Assembly (NCBI RefSeq): GCF_044891285.1
Contig: NZ_JAUIYO010000009.1
Span: 1 to 64,000, forward strand
Source: Pseudobacillus lumedeiriae
Lineage (GTDB): Bacteria > Bacillota > Bacilli > Bacillales > Domibacillaceae
DNA: 64,000 bases
Direction of reading: 5' to 3'
Under the pieces are notes generated by a model that saw nothing but the letters and a program-made list of their open reading frames with translations, was not told where the DNA came from and searched no databases. The position numbers were made by a program, and so were the translations under genes. Shown here in pieces: positions 25,601 to 34,399 of this stretch (positions are counted from its first letter, which is position 1; every line of letters starts with the position of its first letter).

Positions 25601-26575
25601 TTATTTTCCCGCTTTCGCTTGAACTTCTTTCCATTCCTGCATGGAGCGATTCATCTGTCCGCCCGCCTCTGCCATCATGCTGTCCAGCAGCTCTTTCACG
25701 CTCGGGACGTCTTCAATCAATCCAGCGATTTGGCCGCTGTTAATAAACCCATTTTCCATATCGCCTGCCATCGCCCCTTGAATGTGCTTCGCTTCTGATG
25801 TCCATTCATTGTATTGCTCTAATGTCATCCCGGCTTTTTCCCGCTCATGAAGCGTTTCGGCATACGGTGTTTTTAAAATTCTTCTGACCCGGCCGACTGT
25901 GCGCCCGAAAATCATCGTTTCTGTATCGCCTGCTTGGACGAGGTTCTGCTTGTATACGTCATGAAACGGCGCTTCCTTCGTCGCGATGAGGCGAGTGCCC
26001 ATTTGCACGCCGCTCGCACCGAGCATAAGCGCTGCTGCTAAGCCTTTGCCGTCACCGATTCCCCCGGCTGCCAATACCGGCACATTGACTTGCTTCACAA
26101 TTTGCGGAATGAGCGTAAACGTTGTCAGTTCTAGACTGGAGTTAATTCCCGCCGCTTCCACACCTTCCGCCACAAGAACATCCGCTCCAGCCGCTTCTGC
26201 TTTCTGTGCATGCTTCACAGATGCAACGAGAGTAATCACTTTCACACCATGCTCGTGCAGCGCTGGAATAAATGGCGCCGGATTACCGGCAGAAAGAGAC
26301 ACAACTGGAATACGGTGCTTAATGACAAGTTCAATTAATTCCTTTGTATATGGCGACACGCTGATCGCAATGTTCACCGCAAACGGTTTATTCGTCCGCT
26401 GTTTCGTTTGGATGATAATTTTCTCCACTTCATCAGGCGTCATCGTGCCACAGCCAATTGTGCCGAGGCCGCCCGCTTCTGATACGGCAGCTGCCAGCGG
26501 TGCGTTGCTGATGTTACCCATTCCTCCCTGAATAATCGGGTAGTTAATTCCAAGCAATTCACAAACGTATTTCAT
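25601..26575 (-). CDS. FabK/nitronate monooxygenase-type flavoprotein (324 aa)
   Basis: FMN-dependent TIM-barrel oxidoreductase. Typical blocks: YPIIQGGMGNIS (12-23), AAAVSEAGGLGTIG (28-41), VPVLAAGGIGDGKGLAAALMLGASGVQMGTR-type phosphate-binding region (around 165-195). It could be a nitronate monooxygenase or an enoyl-ACP reductase II relative; annotators often confuse the two. Divergent from the PaaY-like gene and next to the paa cluster, so it may share its regulation, but a role in phenylacetate breakdown is not established. Confidence 0.85.
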   Translation of the reverse strand: MKYVCELLGINYPIIQGGMGNISNAPLAAAVSEAGGLGTIGCGTMTPDEVEKIIIQTKQRTNKPFAVNIAISVSPYTKELIELVIKHRIPVVSLSAGNPAPFIPALHEHGVKVITLVASVKHAQKAEAAGADVLVAEGVEAAGINSSLELTTFTLIPQIVKQVNVPVLAAGGIGDGKGLAAALMLGASGVQMGTRLIATKEAPFHDVYKQNLVQAGDTETMIFGRTVGRVRRILKTPYAETLHEREKAGMTLEQYNEWTSEAKHIQGAMAGDMENGFINSGQIAGLIEDVPSVKELLDSMMAEAGGQMNRSMQEWKEVQAKAGK

Positions 26576-26655
26576 TATTTCTCCTCCTCTTAGAAAGAAT
26601 GTTATACTATATAAAAAAGAAACACAATTGCGTAAATTGTATCGGAGGGGATCCT

Positions 26656-27186
26656 ATGATTGTTACATATAAAGGAAAAAAAGCACAGCTAGAGCCCAAT
26701 GTATTTGTCGCCCCGAGCGCCCAATTAATCGGTGACATCCGCATTGGAGAGGAATCCACCATTTGGTTTAACGCCGTCCTACGGGCGGATGAAGGACCGA
26801 TTACAATCGGCAAACGATGCAGCATCCAAGATAATTCAACGATTCATTTATATGAAGAAGCACCAGTTGTCATTGAAGACGAAGTCACGATCGGCCATAA
26901 CGTCATTTTACACGGCTGTAAAGTAGGTAAACGGACAATTGTCGGTATGGGCTCAACGGTTCTTGATCATGCGGAAATCGGTGAAGAATGCGTGATCGGC
27001 GCCAATACATTGATCCCAAGCGGCAAAAAAATCCCGCCCCGCTCACTCGTCATCGGCTCCCCAGGCAAAGTCGTCCGCCAGCTGAACGATAAAGACTTGG
27101 AACTCATTCAGCTCTCCATTGACTCTTACGTTCAAAAAGGCTATGAATTCCGGGAAATTTTCGCAGACGAAAACAATTTTAAATAA
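26656..27186 (+). CDS. Gamma-carbonic-anhydrase/PaaY-type hexapeptide-repeat protein (176 aa)
   Basis: Left-handed beta-helix trimer. Hexapeptide repeats run from VFVAPSAQLIGDIRIGEEST to about residue 150. Zn-binding histidines are seen in NSTIHLYE, TIGHNVILHGC. PaaY in paa clusters is a thioesterase of this fold that removes dead-end CoA adducts; a plain gamma-type carbonic anhydrase is the alternative. Start at ATG 26656 with GGAGGGG upstream; 19 earlier codons discarded. TTATACT/TATATAA boxes in the 80-base divergent gap could serve both genes. Confidence 0.88.
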   Translation: MIVTYKGKKAQLEPNVFVAPSAQLIGDIRIGEESTIWFNAVLRADEGPITIGKRCSIQDNSTIHLYEEAPVVIEDEVTIGHNVILHGCKVGKRTIVGMGSTVLDHAEIGEECVIGANTLIPSGKKIPPRSLVIGSPGKVVRQLNDKDLELIQLSIDSYVQKGYEFREIFADENNFK

Positions 27187-27193
27187 GAGCGGC

Positions 27194-27304
27194 GCGCAGA
27201 TTCTTACGATTCGCGCGCATAAACTGCACATGTGCGCGCACAAATCCGCCATTCCCGCACATAAAGCGGCGGTAACCGTACACAATACTCAAAAAATAGT
27301 GCAC
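27194..27304 (+). repeat. 21-nt-period GYGCAY array 4
   Basis: Hexamers GCGCAG, GCGCAT, GCGCAC, GCACAT, GTACAC and GTGCAC start at 27194, 27215, 27236, 27257, 27278 and 27299, exactly 21 bases apart; AA or AAA follows several of them. It lies between the convergent ends of the PaaY-like gene and paaX. Overlapping frames read heptads (LCAHMCS; AHKSAIP), again explained by 21 = 3 x 7. Confidence 0.87.
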
Positions 27305-27308
27305 AATT

Positions 27309-27345
27309 AAGAAAGAGGATGCTCTAGAGCGTCCTCCTTCTTATT
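27309..27345. terminator. Bidirectional terminator between the PaaY-like gene and paaX
   Basis: GAGGATGCTC/GAGCGTCCTC palindrome with A-rich and T-rich flanks, placed between convergent genes. Confidence 0.7.
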
Positions 27346-27356
27346 GGTTCAGTTTT

Positions 27357-28271
27357 CTAACTAACAATATACGGATGATCTGCGGCATCATACGATTCGT
27401 CTTTACAGCGCATATCATTGTCCTCACGGAAGACTTCCTCGAAGAAACGACTGGCTGGTTCCGCAAGCAGCTTATAATATTGCCCAAACAGCAGGGCTGC
27501 ATGATCACCGCTCCACATGTCCGGAAGCAGCTCATTCGGCAGTCCTGGATCAGTAAAGAGAAACTTTCTGTATTCATGCACAAGGTTCGCGCGTTCCACA
27601 AAGCATTCGGCATCGGTCAATTTTCCGCTTGCCATCGCACTTTGATGGACGATGTACCTCTTGCTGTACGTAGAGATAAACTCTTCATATTTCTGTTCAA
27701 TTTCTGCCAGCGGCCAGCTTTTTTCTATGAGCGCACGATCGGCCTGCGGACCTTTATATTCAGATATGAAGAAATCAACATATTCGCCAATATCATATTT
27801 CTCTATAAGCATCTTTGCTTCTTTTTCAAGGTCATTTGGTGAGATCCAGCAGCCGTTGGAAAAACTGCCGAAGCCGCTCCATAAAAGTTCTTTCCGCAGT
27901 TCATCGCGAATCTGCCTTTTATCCTCTGGAATCGTATACATGAGCATACGCCATTTTCCATCCCATTCATGCGCCTTTAATTTAAAAATCCGGCGGGCTG
28001 CTTCTTCCATGCGCACTTCTCCGCGTGGTGTAAGGAAATAATAGCTTTTATTCCCTTGTTTCTCTGATTGAATCCACCCCTGTTTGACCATTCGCGAAAC
28101 GGCCACACGTACCGACTGCTCATTATGGCCAAACTCTTTCAATACTCGAATTAAGCTGCCGACCCAAATTTTGTTGCCGTAATGGCGAATGTAATCGCCG
28201 TAAATAGTGAAAATCATTGATTGTGTGTTCGCCATTTCTTCCCACTCTTTCTCCCTTTTTCGTTGCATCAC
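27357..28271 (-). CDS. paaX: PaaX-type repressor of phenylacetate catabolism (304 aa)
   Basis: GntR-like winged-helix repressor released by phenylacetyl-CoA. The N-terminal DNA-binding part reads SMIFTIYGDYIRHYG and EQSVRVAVSRMVKQGW (around residues 18-68); PaaX family blocks WDGKWRMLMYTIPEDKR and a C-terminal domain with LPDMWSGDHAALLFGQ follow. The start could be GTG 28271, the adjacent ATG, or the ATG of MANTQSM 12-13 codons later, which many relatives use. An AACGTTATAAT stretch just upstream overlaps its -10 and resembles two boxes at the paaA promoter, so autorepression is likely. Confidence 0.93.
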   Translation of the reverse strand: MMQRKREKEWEEMANTQSMIFTIYGDYIRHYGNKIWVGSLIRVLKEFGHNEQSVRVAVSRMVKQGWIQSEKQGNKSYYFLTPRGEVRMEEAARRIFKLKAHEWDGKWRMLMYTIPEDKRQIRDELRKELLWSGFGSFSNGCWISPNDLEKEAKMLIEKYDIGEYVDFFISEYKGPQADRALIEKSWPLAEIEQKYEEFISTYSKRYIVHQSAMASGKLTDAECFVERANLVHEYRKFLFTDPGLPNELLPDMWSGDHAALLFGQYYKLLAEPASRFFEEVFREDNDMRCKDESYDAADHPYIVS

Positions 28272-28285
28272 TTTCCTTTATTTCT

Positions 28286-28299
28286 TTCATTATAACGTT
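28286..28299 (-). promoter_or_regulatory. paaX -10 box with candidate PaaX operator
   Basis: Minus strand AACGTTATAATG contains a perfect TATAAT and shares AACGTTATA with the repeats at the paaA promoter. Operator function is inference. Confidence 0.45.
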
Positions 28300-28315
28300 G
28301 AACACTGAAAAAAGC

Positions 28316-29092
28316 TTACTTTCCTGTAAAATTTGGGCTTCTTTTTTCACTGAATGCCTGCAGTGCTTCTAAACGGTCTTCTGTCGGGATCGTTAATTCA
28401 TATGCTTTTGATTCAATTGCAAGCCCTGTCTGCAAGTCTGTGTTCATCCCTTGTGTGATTGCATATTTTGCTTGTTTAAGCGCCACTGGACCATTTTTCA
28501 TCATATCAGCGGCAAGCTGCTCACACGCCGCAAGAAGCTCTTCTTTCTTTACTACTTTCAACACAGCGCCAAGTTCAAGCCCTTCTTCAGCTGTGAATTT
28601 TTTCGCTGTAAAAATCAGTTCTTTCGCTTTCATTTCGCCTACGAGACGCGGAAGCCGCTGTGTGCCGCCAGCGCCGGGAATGATCGCCCAGCTCGTTTCT
28701 GTCAGCCCCATTTTTACTCCTTCTGCGGCAATCGGAAAATCGCAGGCGATCATTAATTCAAATCCGCCGCCAAGCGCATAGCCATTCACAGCAGCAATCG
28801 TCGGCTGCGGCAGAGCAGCAATGCTGTTAAAGACGTCACGAATCGCTTTCACGTTGCGCCGTACTTCTGTTTCTGTCAATGTCTTGCGCTCTTTCAAATC
28901 GGCACCCGCACTAAACGCTTTTTCACCCGCTCCAGTAAAAATAGCTACTTTCACCTCTGGATCAATGGCAATTGCATCCGTCACCTCCTGAAGCCTCTTC
29001 AGCGTCTCGTAGTTAAAACAGTTTAATGCTTCTTCGCGGTTAATCGTGACATAAGCGATGTTGTTTTTCTTCGTATATAAAACAGTTGACAT
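28316..29092 (-). CDS. Enoyl-CoA hydratase/isomerase (258 aa)
   Basis: Crotonase-fold enzyme for the beta-oxidation part of the pathway. Oxyanion-hole blocks GAGEKAFSAGADLKE (54-68) and NGYALGGGFELMIACDF (about 103-119); both catalytic Glu positions fit hydratases (GLTETSWAIIPGAGGTQRL). Separated from the thiolase gene by a weak terminator. One of three crotonase paralogues here; exact step (2,3-dehydroadipyl-CoA hydration or general fatty acid oxidation) is not decided. Confidence 0.92.
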   Translation of the reverse strand: MSTVLYTKKNNIAYVTINREEALNCFNYETLKRLQEVTDAIAIDPEVKVAIFTGAGEKAFSAGADLKERKTLTETEVRRNVKAIRDVFNSIAALPQPTIAAVNGYALGGGFELMIACDFPIAAEGVKMGLTETSWAIIPGAGGTQRLPRLVGEMKAKELIFTAKKFTAEEGLELGAVLKVVKKEELLAACEQLAADMMKNGPVALKQAKYAITQGMNTDLQTGLAIESKAYELTIPTEDRLEALQAFSEKRSPNFTGK

Positions 29093-29114
29093 GGTCTCTT
29101 CTCTCCTTCTATAG

Positions 29115-29142
29115 CAAAAGGCCGTCCAAAGACAGCCTTTTG
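29115..29142 (-). terminator. Weak terminator between paaJ and the enoyl-CoA hydratase gene
   Basis: AAAAGGCTGTC/GACGGCCTTTT hairpin on the minus strand, short T-run. It may allow read-through. Confidence 0.55.
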
Positions 29143-29149
29143 TGGATAG

Positions 29150-30355
29150 TTATTCCGTTACGTTCTCAACAATGGCAGCGATTCCTTGACCGACACCGAT
29201 ACACATCGTTGCAAGGCCATATTTCTCATTACGCTTTTTCATTTCATAAATAAGCGTTGTCAAAATACGGGCACCGCTTGCGCCAAGCGGATGACCGAAA
29301 GCAATAGCTCCCCCGTTGACGTTCACTTTACTCTGATCTAATTCAAGCTGACGCATACACTCAAGTGCTTGGGAAGCAAACGCTTCATTCAACTCGATGA
29401 GTCCTAAATCGTCTACTGTCAAATTAGCACGGTCAAGTGCTTTTCTTGATGCGTAAATCGGACCAAGTCCCATAACGGCAGGCTCTAGTCCCGCTGTGGC
29501 TCCTGTTACATATTTCGCTAATGGCTTCAGATTAAGTTCTTTTGCTTTTTCTGCGCTCATAAGAAGCAGCGCAGAAGCACCGTCATTAACGCCTGATGCG
29601 TTACCGGCTGTCACTGTACCGCCTTCAAATAACGGCTTCAGCTGGCCAAGCTTTTCAAGCGTAGATTCTGGACGGGGATGTTCATCCGTATCGACGATTA
29701 TTTCGTTGCCTTTGCGGTCTTTATAAACAACTGGAACGATTTCTTCAGCAAAGCGGCCTGATTCCATCGCTTTTTTCGCGCGCTGCTGGCTTTCAAAAGC
29801 GAACTTGTCCTGGTCTTCACGTGAAACGTTACAGCGCTGTGCCACATTCTCAGCCGTTTGCGGCATAGAATCTGTGCCGTACATTTCTTTCAGCTTTGGA
29901 TTCGTAAAACGCCAGCCGATCGTCGTATCTTGTAATTCCATGTTTCCGCGCGGATAATCCTTATCCGGCTTCGCCATAACGAGCGGAGCACGCGTCATGC
30001 TTTCTGTTCCGCCGGCAATGAAAATGTCTCCTTCGCCAACAGCAATCGATCTTGCTGCATAGATGACTGCATCAAGGCCCGAACCGCATAGACGGTTCAG
30101 CGTTGTACCGCCTACTTCTACAGGAAGACCAGCTAATAAGCCAGACATTCTCGCTACGTTACGGTTATCTTCCCCTGCTTGGTTGGCATTTCCGAAAATC
30201 ACTTCTTCGATTTGTTCAGGCGGAAGGTTAGGGTTTCTTTCAATCAATGCTTTGATGACGACTGCGCCGAGATCATCGGGGCGAACGTCTTTTAAAGCGC
30301 CTTTATATCTGCCAATCGGTGTGCGGACTGCATCAACAATGACTACTTCTCTCAT
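29150..30355 (-). CDS. paaJ: 3-oxoadipyl-CoA-type thiolase PaaJ (401 aa)
   Basis: Cleaves 3-oxo intermediates (3-oxo-5,6-dehydrosuberyl-CoA and 3-oxoadipyl-CoA) with CoA. Thiolase active sites: nucleophile Cys in NRLCGSGLDAV (about C90), NEAFASQ, GGAIAFGHPLGASGAR with the His, and the final Cys in TMCIGVGQGIA. Start overlaps the stop of the dehydrogenase gene (4 bases). Length matches PcaF/PaaJ. Confidence 0.93.
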   Translation of the reverse strand: MREVVIVDAVRTPIGRYKGALKDVRPDDLGAVVIKALIERNPNLPPEQIEEVIFGNANQAGEDNRNVARMSGLLAGLPVEVGGTTLNRLCGSGLDAVIYAARSIAVGEGDIFIAGGTESMTRAPLVMAKPDKDYPRGNMELQDTTIGWRFTNPKLKEMYGTDSMPQTAENVAQRCNVSREDQDKFAFESQQRAKKAMESGRFAEEIVPVVYKDRKGNEIIVDTDEHPRPESTLEKLGQLKPLFEGGTVTAGNASGVNDGASALLLMSAEKAKELNLKPLAKYVTGATAGLEPAVMGLGPIYASRKALDRANLTVDDLGLIELNEAFASQALECMRQLELDQSKVNVNGGAIAFGHPLGASGARILTTLIYEMKKRNEKYGLATMCIGVGQGIAAIVENVTE

Positions 30356-31224
30356 TTTTTAACCAGCCCTTCTTTGTTAGTATAGTCGTACACGCCTTTG
30401 CCGCTTTTCCGTCCAAGACGTCCTGCTTTGACATATTGTTCAAGCAGCGGCGCCGGGCGGTATTTCTCGCCAAGCTTTTCGTGTAAATATTTCAAGTTGT
30501 TCAAACGAGCGTCTAAACCAACAAGGTCCACAAGTTCAAATGGTCCCATTGGATAGTTCAAGCCAAGTTTGATCGCTTTATCAATTTCTTCTGGTGTGCC
30601 GAGTCCTTCTTGCAGCATATAAAACGCTTCGTTGCCGACAAGGGCGCTGATCCGGCTTGTGACGAATCCAGGGAATTCGTTAATCACCACTGTCTCTTTG
30701 CCCATCTTCTCAGCCACTTCTCTAATAACTTCTGCCGTTTCATCGCTCGTTTCTAAGCCGCGGATAATTTCAACGAGAGGCATTTTATGTACCGGATTGA
30801 AAAAATGCATCGCGATTGTTTTTTCCGGACGTTTCGCAAACGAAGCAATTTCTGTCGGGCTCATCGTGGATGTATTCGTTGCAAAGAAGCATTCTTTTGA
30901 AGCATGCTCTTCAATCGTTTCGAACACTTGCTTTTTAATTTCCGCTTTTTCAGGAACCGCTTCAATAATTAAATCAGCGGAAGCTGCTGCTTTTGCCAAG
31001 TCGCTTTCATAGTTCAAATTCGCACGTGCTTTTTCCGCCGCATCAGCTGTAATTTTGCCGCGTGACAGGCCTTTTTCAAAAATTAAGTCAATTTCTTGTT
31101 TCGCATTTTGCAAAGCTGCTTCACTGACATCTACTAGTTTCACTGAATAACCGCCGACTGCTCCTACGTAGGCAATCCCTCTGCCCATGACACCGGAACC
31201 GACGACAACAACGTTATTAATCAT
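30352..31224 (-). CDS. paaH: 3-hydroxyacyl-CoA dehydrogenase PaaH (290 aa)
   Basis: NAD-dependent oxidation of the 3-hydroxyacyl-CoA intermediate. Rossmann start VVVVGSGVMGRGIAYVGA (5-22), the catalytic region HFFNPVHKMPLVEIIRG with the His, NEFPGFVTSRI, and the C-terminal dimerisation domain with LGLNYPMGPFELVDLVGLD. Start at the ATG after AAAGGGGAGAATGAAGCG; 26 earlier open codons are discarded as intergenic. Part of the ALDH-paaH-paaJ run. Confidence 0.94.
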   Translation of the reverse strand: MINNVVVVGSGVMGRGIAYVGAVGGYSVKLVDVSEAALQNAKQEIDLIFEKGLSRGKITADAAEKARANLNYESDLAKAAASADLIIEAVPEKAEIKKQVFETIEEHASKECFFATNTSTMSPTEIASFAKRPEKTIAMHFFNPVHKMPLVEIIRGLETSDETAEVIREVAEKMGKETVVINEFPGFVTSRISALVGNEAFYMLQEGLGTPEEIDKAIKLGLNYPMGPFELVDLVGLDARLNNLKYLHEKLGEKYRPAPLLEQYVKAGRLGRKSGKGVYDYTNKEGLVKK

Positions 31225-31302
31225 CGCTTCATTCTCCCCTTTATGCTTGTTAATGAAGACGGACAGATGGCTAAATGCCGTCTGTCCGTACTCATCAGTC
31301 AA

Positions 31303-32820
31303 TTAAACTCCGAGTGGATTGATCGGACGACTGCCGTAATAAGAAATGATGCTCTTCGTTTCTGTGTAAAGATCTAATGTTTCAATGCACAGCTCACGGC
31401 CGAATCCAGATTGTTTGTATCCGCCGAATGGCGTACCAGGGAATGCAGAGAATGGGCAGTTGATCATAACGATACCTGCTTGAATTTGGTTCGCTACGCG
31501 AGTCGCACGCGCACCGTCTTTAGACCAGACAGCAGAACCAAGACCGAATTCTGTATCATTCGCAAGTTTGATTGCTTCTTTTTCATCTTTAAATTTCATG
31601 ATGACAACAACCGGGCCAAAGATTTCTTCTTTCACGACTGTCATATCATGGTTGACGTTTGCAATAACCGTCGGCTCATACCAGAAGCCTTTTTCGAAGC
31701 CTTCTGGATGTGCTTGCTTACCGCCTGCAAGAATTTCAGCGCCTTCTTTAATCGCAGATTGAACATAGCCGTCTACTGTATCAAGCTGACCTTGGTCAAT
31801 AACAGCACCAACATGTGTTTCTTTATCAAATGGATTGCCAAGCTTCAATTTTTTCGTTTTCTCAACAAACTTGCTGACAAACTCATCGTAAATGTCTTCA
31901 TGAACGTATAAACGAGAACGCGCTTCACAGGATTGTCCTGTGTTGTAGAAAATACCGAACAATGAACCGTCTACAGCGGCATCGATGTCCGCATCTTCGA
32001 ATACAAGGTTAGGTGATTTTCCGCCAAGCTCAAGTGTAACGCGCTTTAATGTTTGAGATGCTTTCGCCATGATGTCTTTACCGATTGGTGTAGAACCTGT
32101 GAATGCCACTTTGTCCACTTTCGGATGCTCCACTAAGTAGTTGCCCACTTCAGAACCTGAACCAGGAACGATGTTTACGACACCAGCGGGAACGCCTGCT
32201 TCTAAGCAGATCTCACCAAGAATGATCGTTGTCAGCGGAGTAAGAGAAGCTGGTTTTACGATTACCGAACATCCAACTGCAATGGCAGGTGCGATTTTCC
32301 AAGCAGCCATCATCAGCGGGTAGTTCCATGGAGTGATTTGCGCACAAACACCTACAGGCTCTTTCTCAGTGTAGTTGTGGAATTGACCAGGCATATTGTT
32401 TACTGCACCACGGTGGCCGACAAGAGCGCCCGCATAGAACTCAAAATCTTCAATGGCTTGAGACACTTGTCCTTGTGCTGCTTGAAGAGATTTACCTGTG
32501 TCAAGAATTTCTAATTCGACAAGCTCATTGAAACGAGAGCGCATAATAGCAGCAATTCTGTTCAATACTTGTGCGCGGCGTCCGATCGGATACTTCTTCC
32601 ATTTACCGTTATCGAATGCTTCGCGTGCTGCTGCGATCGCTTTCTCTGTATCTTCTTGTGATGCTTTTGCTACTTCAGCCACTAATTCACCAGTTGCCGG
32701 GTTGTATGTTTTAAATGTTTCGTCTTTGCTGCCTTTTACTTTCTCGCCGTTGATGATTAAATGATAAAAGTCGCGTTTGATCGCTTCTTGTTCTACTTTC
32801 GTTTCTTGAGTTGTTGACAT
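31303..32820 (-). CDS. Aldehyde dehydrogenase of the paa operon (505 aa)
   Basis: NAD(P)-dependent aldehyde oxidation. Family motifs: PWNYPLMMAAWKIAPAIAVG (about 165-184), VTLELGGKSPNLVF (catalytic Glu, about 270), FYNTGQSCEARSR (catalytic Cys, about 300) and EIFGPVVVI. PaaZ is normally an ALDH-MaoC fusion; here only the ALDH part exists, so it may be the stand-alone semialdehyde dehydrogenase (PacL-like) or a phenylacetaldehyde dehydrogenase. Start at ATG 32820, eight bases after AAGGGAG. Confidence 0.88.
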   Translation of the reverse strand: MSTTQETKVEQEAIKRDFYHLIINGEKVKGSKDETFKTYNPATGELVAEVAKASQEDTEKAIAAAREAFDNGKWKKYPIGRRAQVLNRIAAIMRSRFNELVELEILDTGKSLQAAQGQVSQAIEDFEFYAGALVGHRGAVNNMPGQFHNYTEKEPVGVCAQITPWNYPLMMAAWKIAPAIAVGCSVIVKPASLTPLTTIILGEICLEAGVPAGVVNIVPGSGSEVGNYLVEHPKVDKVAFTGSTPIGKDIMAKASQTLKRVTLELGGKSPNLVFEDADIDAAVDGSLFGIFYNTGQSCEARSRLYVHEDIYDEFVSKFVEKTKKLKLGNPFDKETHVGAVIDQGQLDTVDGYVQSAIKEGAEILAGGKQAHPEGFEKGFWYEPTVIANVNHDMTVVKEEIFGPVVVIMKFKDEKEAIKLANDTEFGLGSAVWSKDGARATRVANQIQAGIVMINCPFSAFPGTPFGGYKQSGFGRELCIETLDLYTETKSIISYYGSRPINPLGV

Positions 32821-32834
32821 ATATGACACTCCCT

Positions 32835-33608
32835 TTATTTTCCTGAGAAAACAGGTTTTCTTTTTTGCATAAATGCTTCCACACCTTCGCGGTGATCAGC
32901 TGTTAACCCAGCTGCCCGCTGTCCTTGCGCTTCGTGCTCTAAGTAGTCTTCAAAAGAAAGCACAGAAGCGGCTTTCAATGACCGTTTAATTAGGCCGATC
33001 GCTTTTGTTGGCATAGCTGCAAGACGAGCCGCAAATGCGCTGACTTCTTCTTCAAATGTGTCCATGGGAATCATTCGATTCGCAAGTCCCATCTCAACTG
33101 CCGCCGCAGCTGGTACTTTCTCTCCTAAAATAGACAGTTCCGCTGCTTTTGCCTGACCGACAAGCTGCGAAAGAAAATATAAGTTACCAGAGTCCGGAAT
33201 CAAACCGACATGGACGAAAGCATTCACGAAACTAGCTTTCTCCGAAACAAGTCTGAAGTCGCAGGAGAGTGCAAGAGAGAATCCTGCTCCCGCAGCCACT
33301 CCGTTTACAGCTGCTACAATTGGTTTTTCACATTTGCTAATTTGTTTGACCATCGGACCGTAATGCTTTCTTAACACTTCTCCGTGGTCCATGTTTTCAT
33401 CGACTTCCGATAGATCTTGGCCGGAACAAAACGCCCGTCCTTCACCTGTAATCACGATACAGCGAACGTTCTCATCTTGTGAAGCAGCTTTCACTGCGTC
33501 TTTCACTTCACGATTCATTTGCGCTGTAAAGGCATTTAACGTATCAGGTCTGTTTAAAAAGAGCCAGGCGACTCCGTCTTTAACGTCGTAGCGAACCGTT
33601 TCAAACAT
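32835..33608 (-). CDS. paaG: Ring-1,2-epoxyphenylacetyl-CoA isomerase PaaG (257 aa)
   Basis: Crotonase-family isomerase that converts the epoxide to oxepin-CoA. Blocks GEGRAFCSGQDLSEV (55-69) and NGVAAGAGFSLALSCDF (105-121), FVNAFVHVGLIPDSGNLYFL with the catalytic Asp typical of PaaG rather than the Glu of hydratases, ending EGVEAFMQKRKPVFSGK. Tight spacing on both sides inside the operon. Confidence 0.92.
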   Translation of the reverse strand: MFETVRYDVKDGVAWLFLNRPDTLNAFTAQMNREVKDAVKAASQDENVRCIVITGEGRAFCSGQDLSEVDENMDHGEVLRKHYGPMVKQISKCEKPIVAAVNGVAAGAGFSLALSCDFRLVSEKASFVNAFVHVGLIPDSGNLYFLSQLVGQAKAAELSILGEKVPAAAAVEMGLANRMIPMDTFEEEVSAFAARLAAMPTKAIGLIKRSLKAASVLSFEDYLEHEAQGQRAAGLTADHREGVEAFMQKRKPVFSGK

Positions 33609-33622
33609 TCGACAAAGCCCCC

Positions 33623-34399
33623 TTACTTTCCTGTATAATTCGGTTTTCTTTTTTCAACGAATGCATTCATGCCTTCTTTCTGATCCTGTGAGGCAAACAG
33701 TAAATAGAAGTTCTTCCGTTCATACTGCATGCCTTCATATAAAGAGTAGTCCACTGCTTTATTCACTGAATCTTTAATAAGGCGGATGGAAAGAGGCGGC
33801 TGGTTCGCGATTCGATTCGCAAATTTCATCGCTTCTTCCATTAACAGTTCAGGTGCAACAATTTTATTCACGACACCGTGTGCAAGTGCAGTTTCGACTG
33901 GGATGCGTTCACCCGTCCACAGCCATTCAAGTGCTTTCGTCCGGCCGACGAGCTTTGTTAATCTTTGGGTACCGCCTGCTCCCGGCATGACACCGATCGA
34001 TACTTCCGGGAATGAAAATTCTGTGCCAGGTGCGGCAATTAAGAGGTCGCAGCTCAATGCCAGTTCAAACCCTCCGCCGAAGACAAACCCTTTGACGACA
34101 CCGATGATCGGCTTCTTAATCAATGAGATTCTGTCCCAATCCGCAAACTGATTTAACAGCTCCAGGCGGATCGGATCGTCCTCTGCCATTTCATCGATAT
34201 CAGCACCGGCTGAGAACGAATGTCCTTTTCCTGTTAACAGGATGACACGAATATCATCATCACGGTCGAATGTTTCCATCGCCTCTACGATCTCGCTGAC
34301 CATTTTGCGATTCAAAGCATTCAACTGGCGGGGGCGGTTTAATTCAATCACCGCCGTGCCGCCTGTTACAGATGTTTCGATGAATTCAAAACCGCTCAT
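33623..34399 (-). CDS. paaF: Enoyl-CoA hydratase PaaF-type (258 aa)
   Basis: Crotonase-fold hydratase acting on 2,3-dehydroadipyl-CoA in the lower pathway. GKGHSFSAGADIDEM (56-70), KGFVFGGGFELALSCD (104-119) and FPEVSIGVMPGAGGTQRL with the catalytic Glu. Ends NYTGK like its paralogue at 28316. Overlaps the EthD-like gene by 4 bases, so it belongs to the paaABCD transcript. Confidence 0.9.
   Translation of the reverse strand: MSGFEFIETSVTGGTAVIELNRPRQLNALNRKMVSEIVEAMETFDRDDDIRVILLTGKGHSFSAGADIDEMAEDDPIRLELLNQFADWDRISLIKKPIIGVVKGFVFGGGFELALSCDLLIAAPGTEFSFPEVSIGVMPGAGGTQRLTKLVGRTKALEWLWTGERIPVETALAHGVVNKIVAPELLMEEAMKFANRIANQPPLSIRLIKDSVNKAVDYSLYEGMQYERKNFYLLFASQDQKEGMNAFVEKRKPNYTGK

Noticed and set aside
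27043..27285. 80-residue minus-strand ORF rich in LCA motifs
   Set aside because: It overlaps the PaaY-like gene antisense and reads array 4; the heptads follow from the 21-base DNA period.
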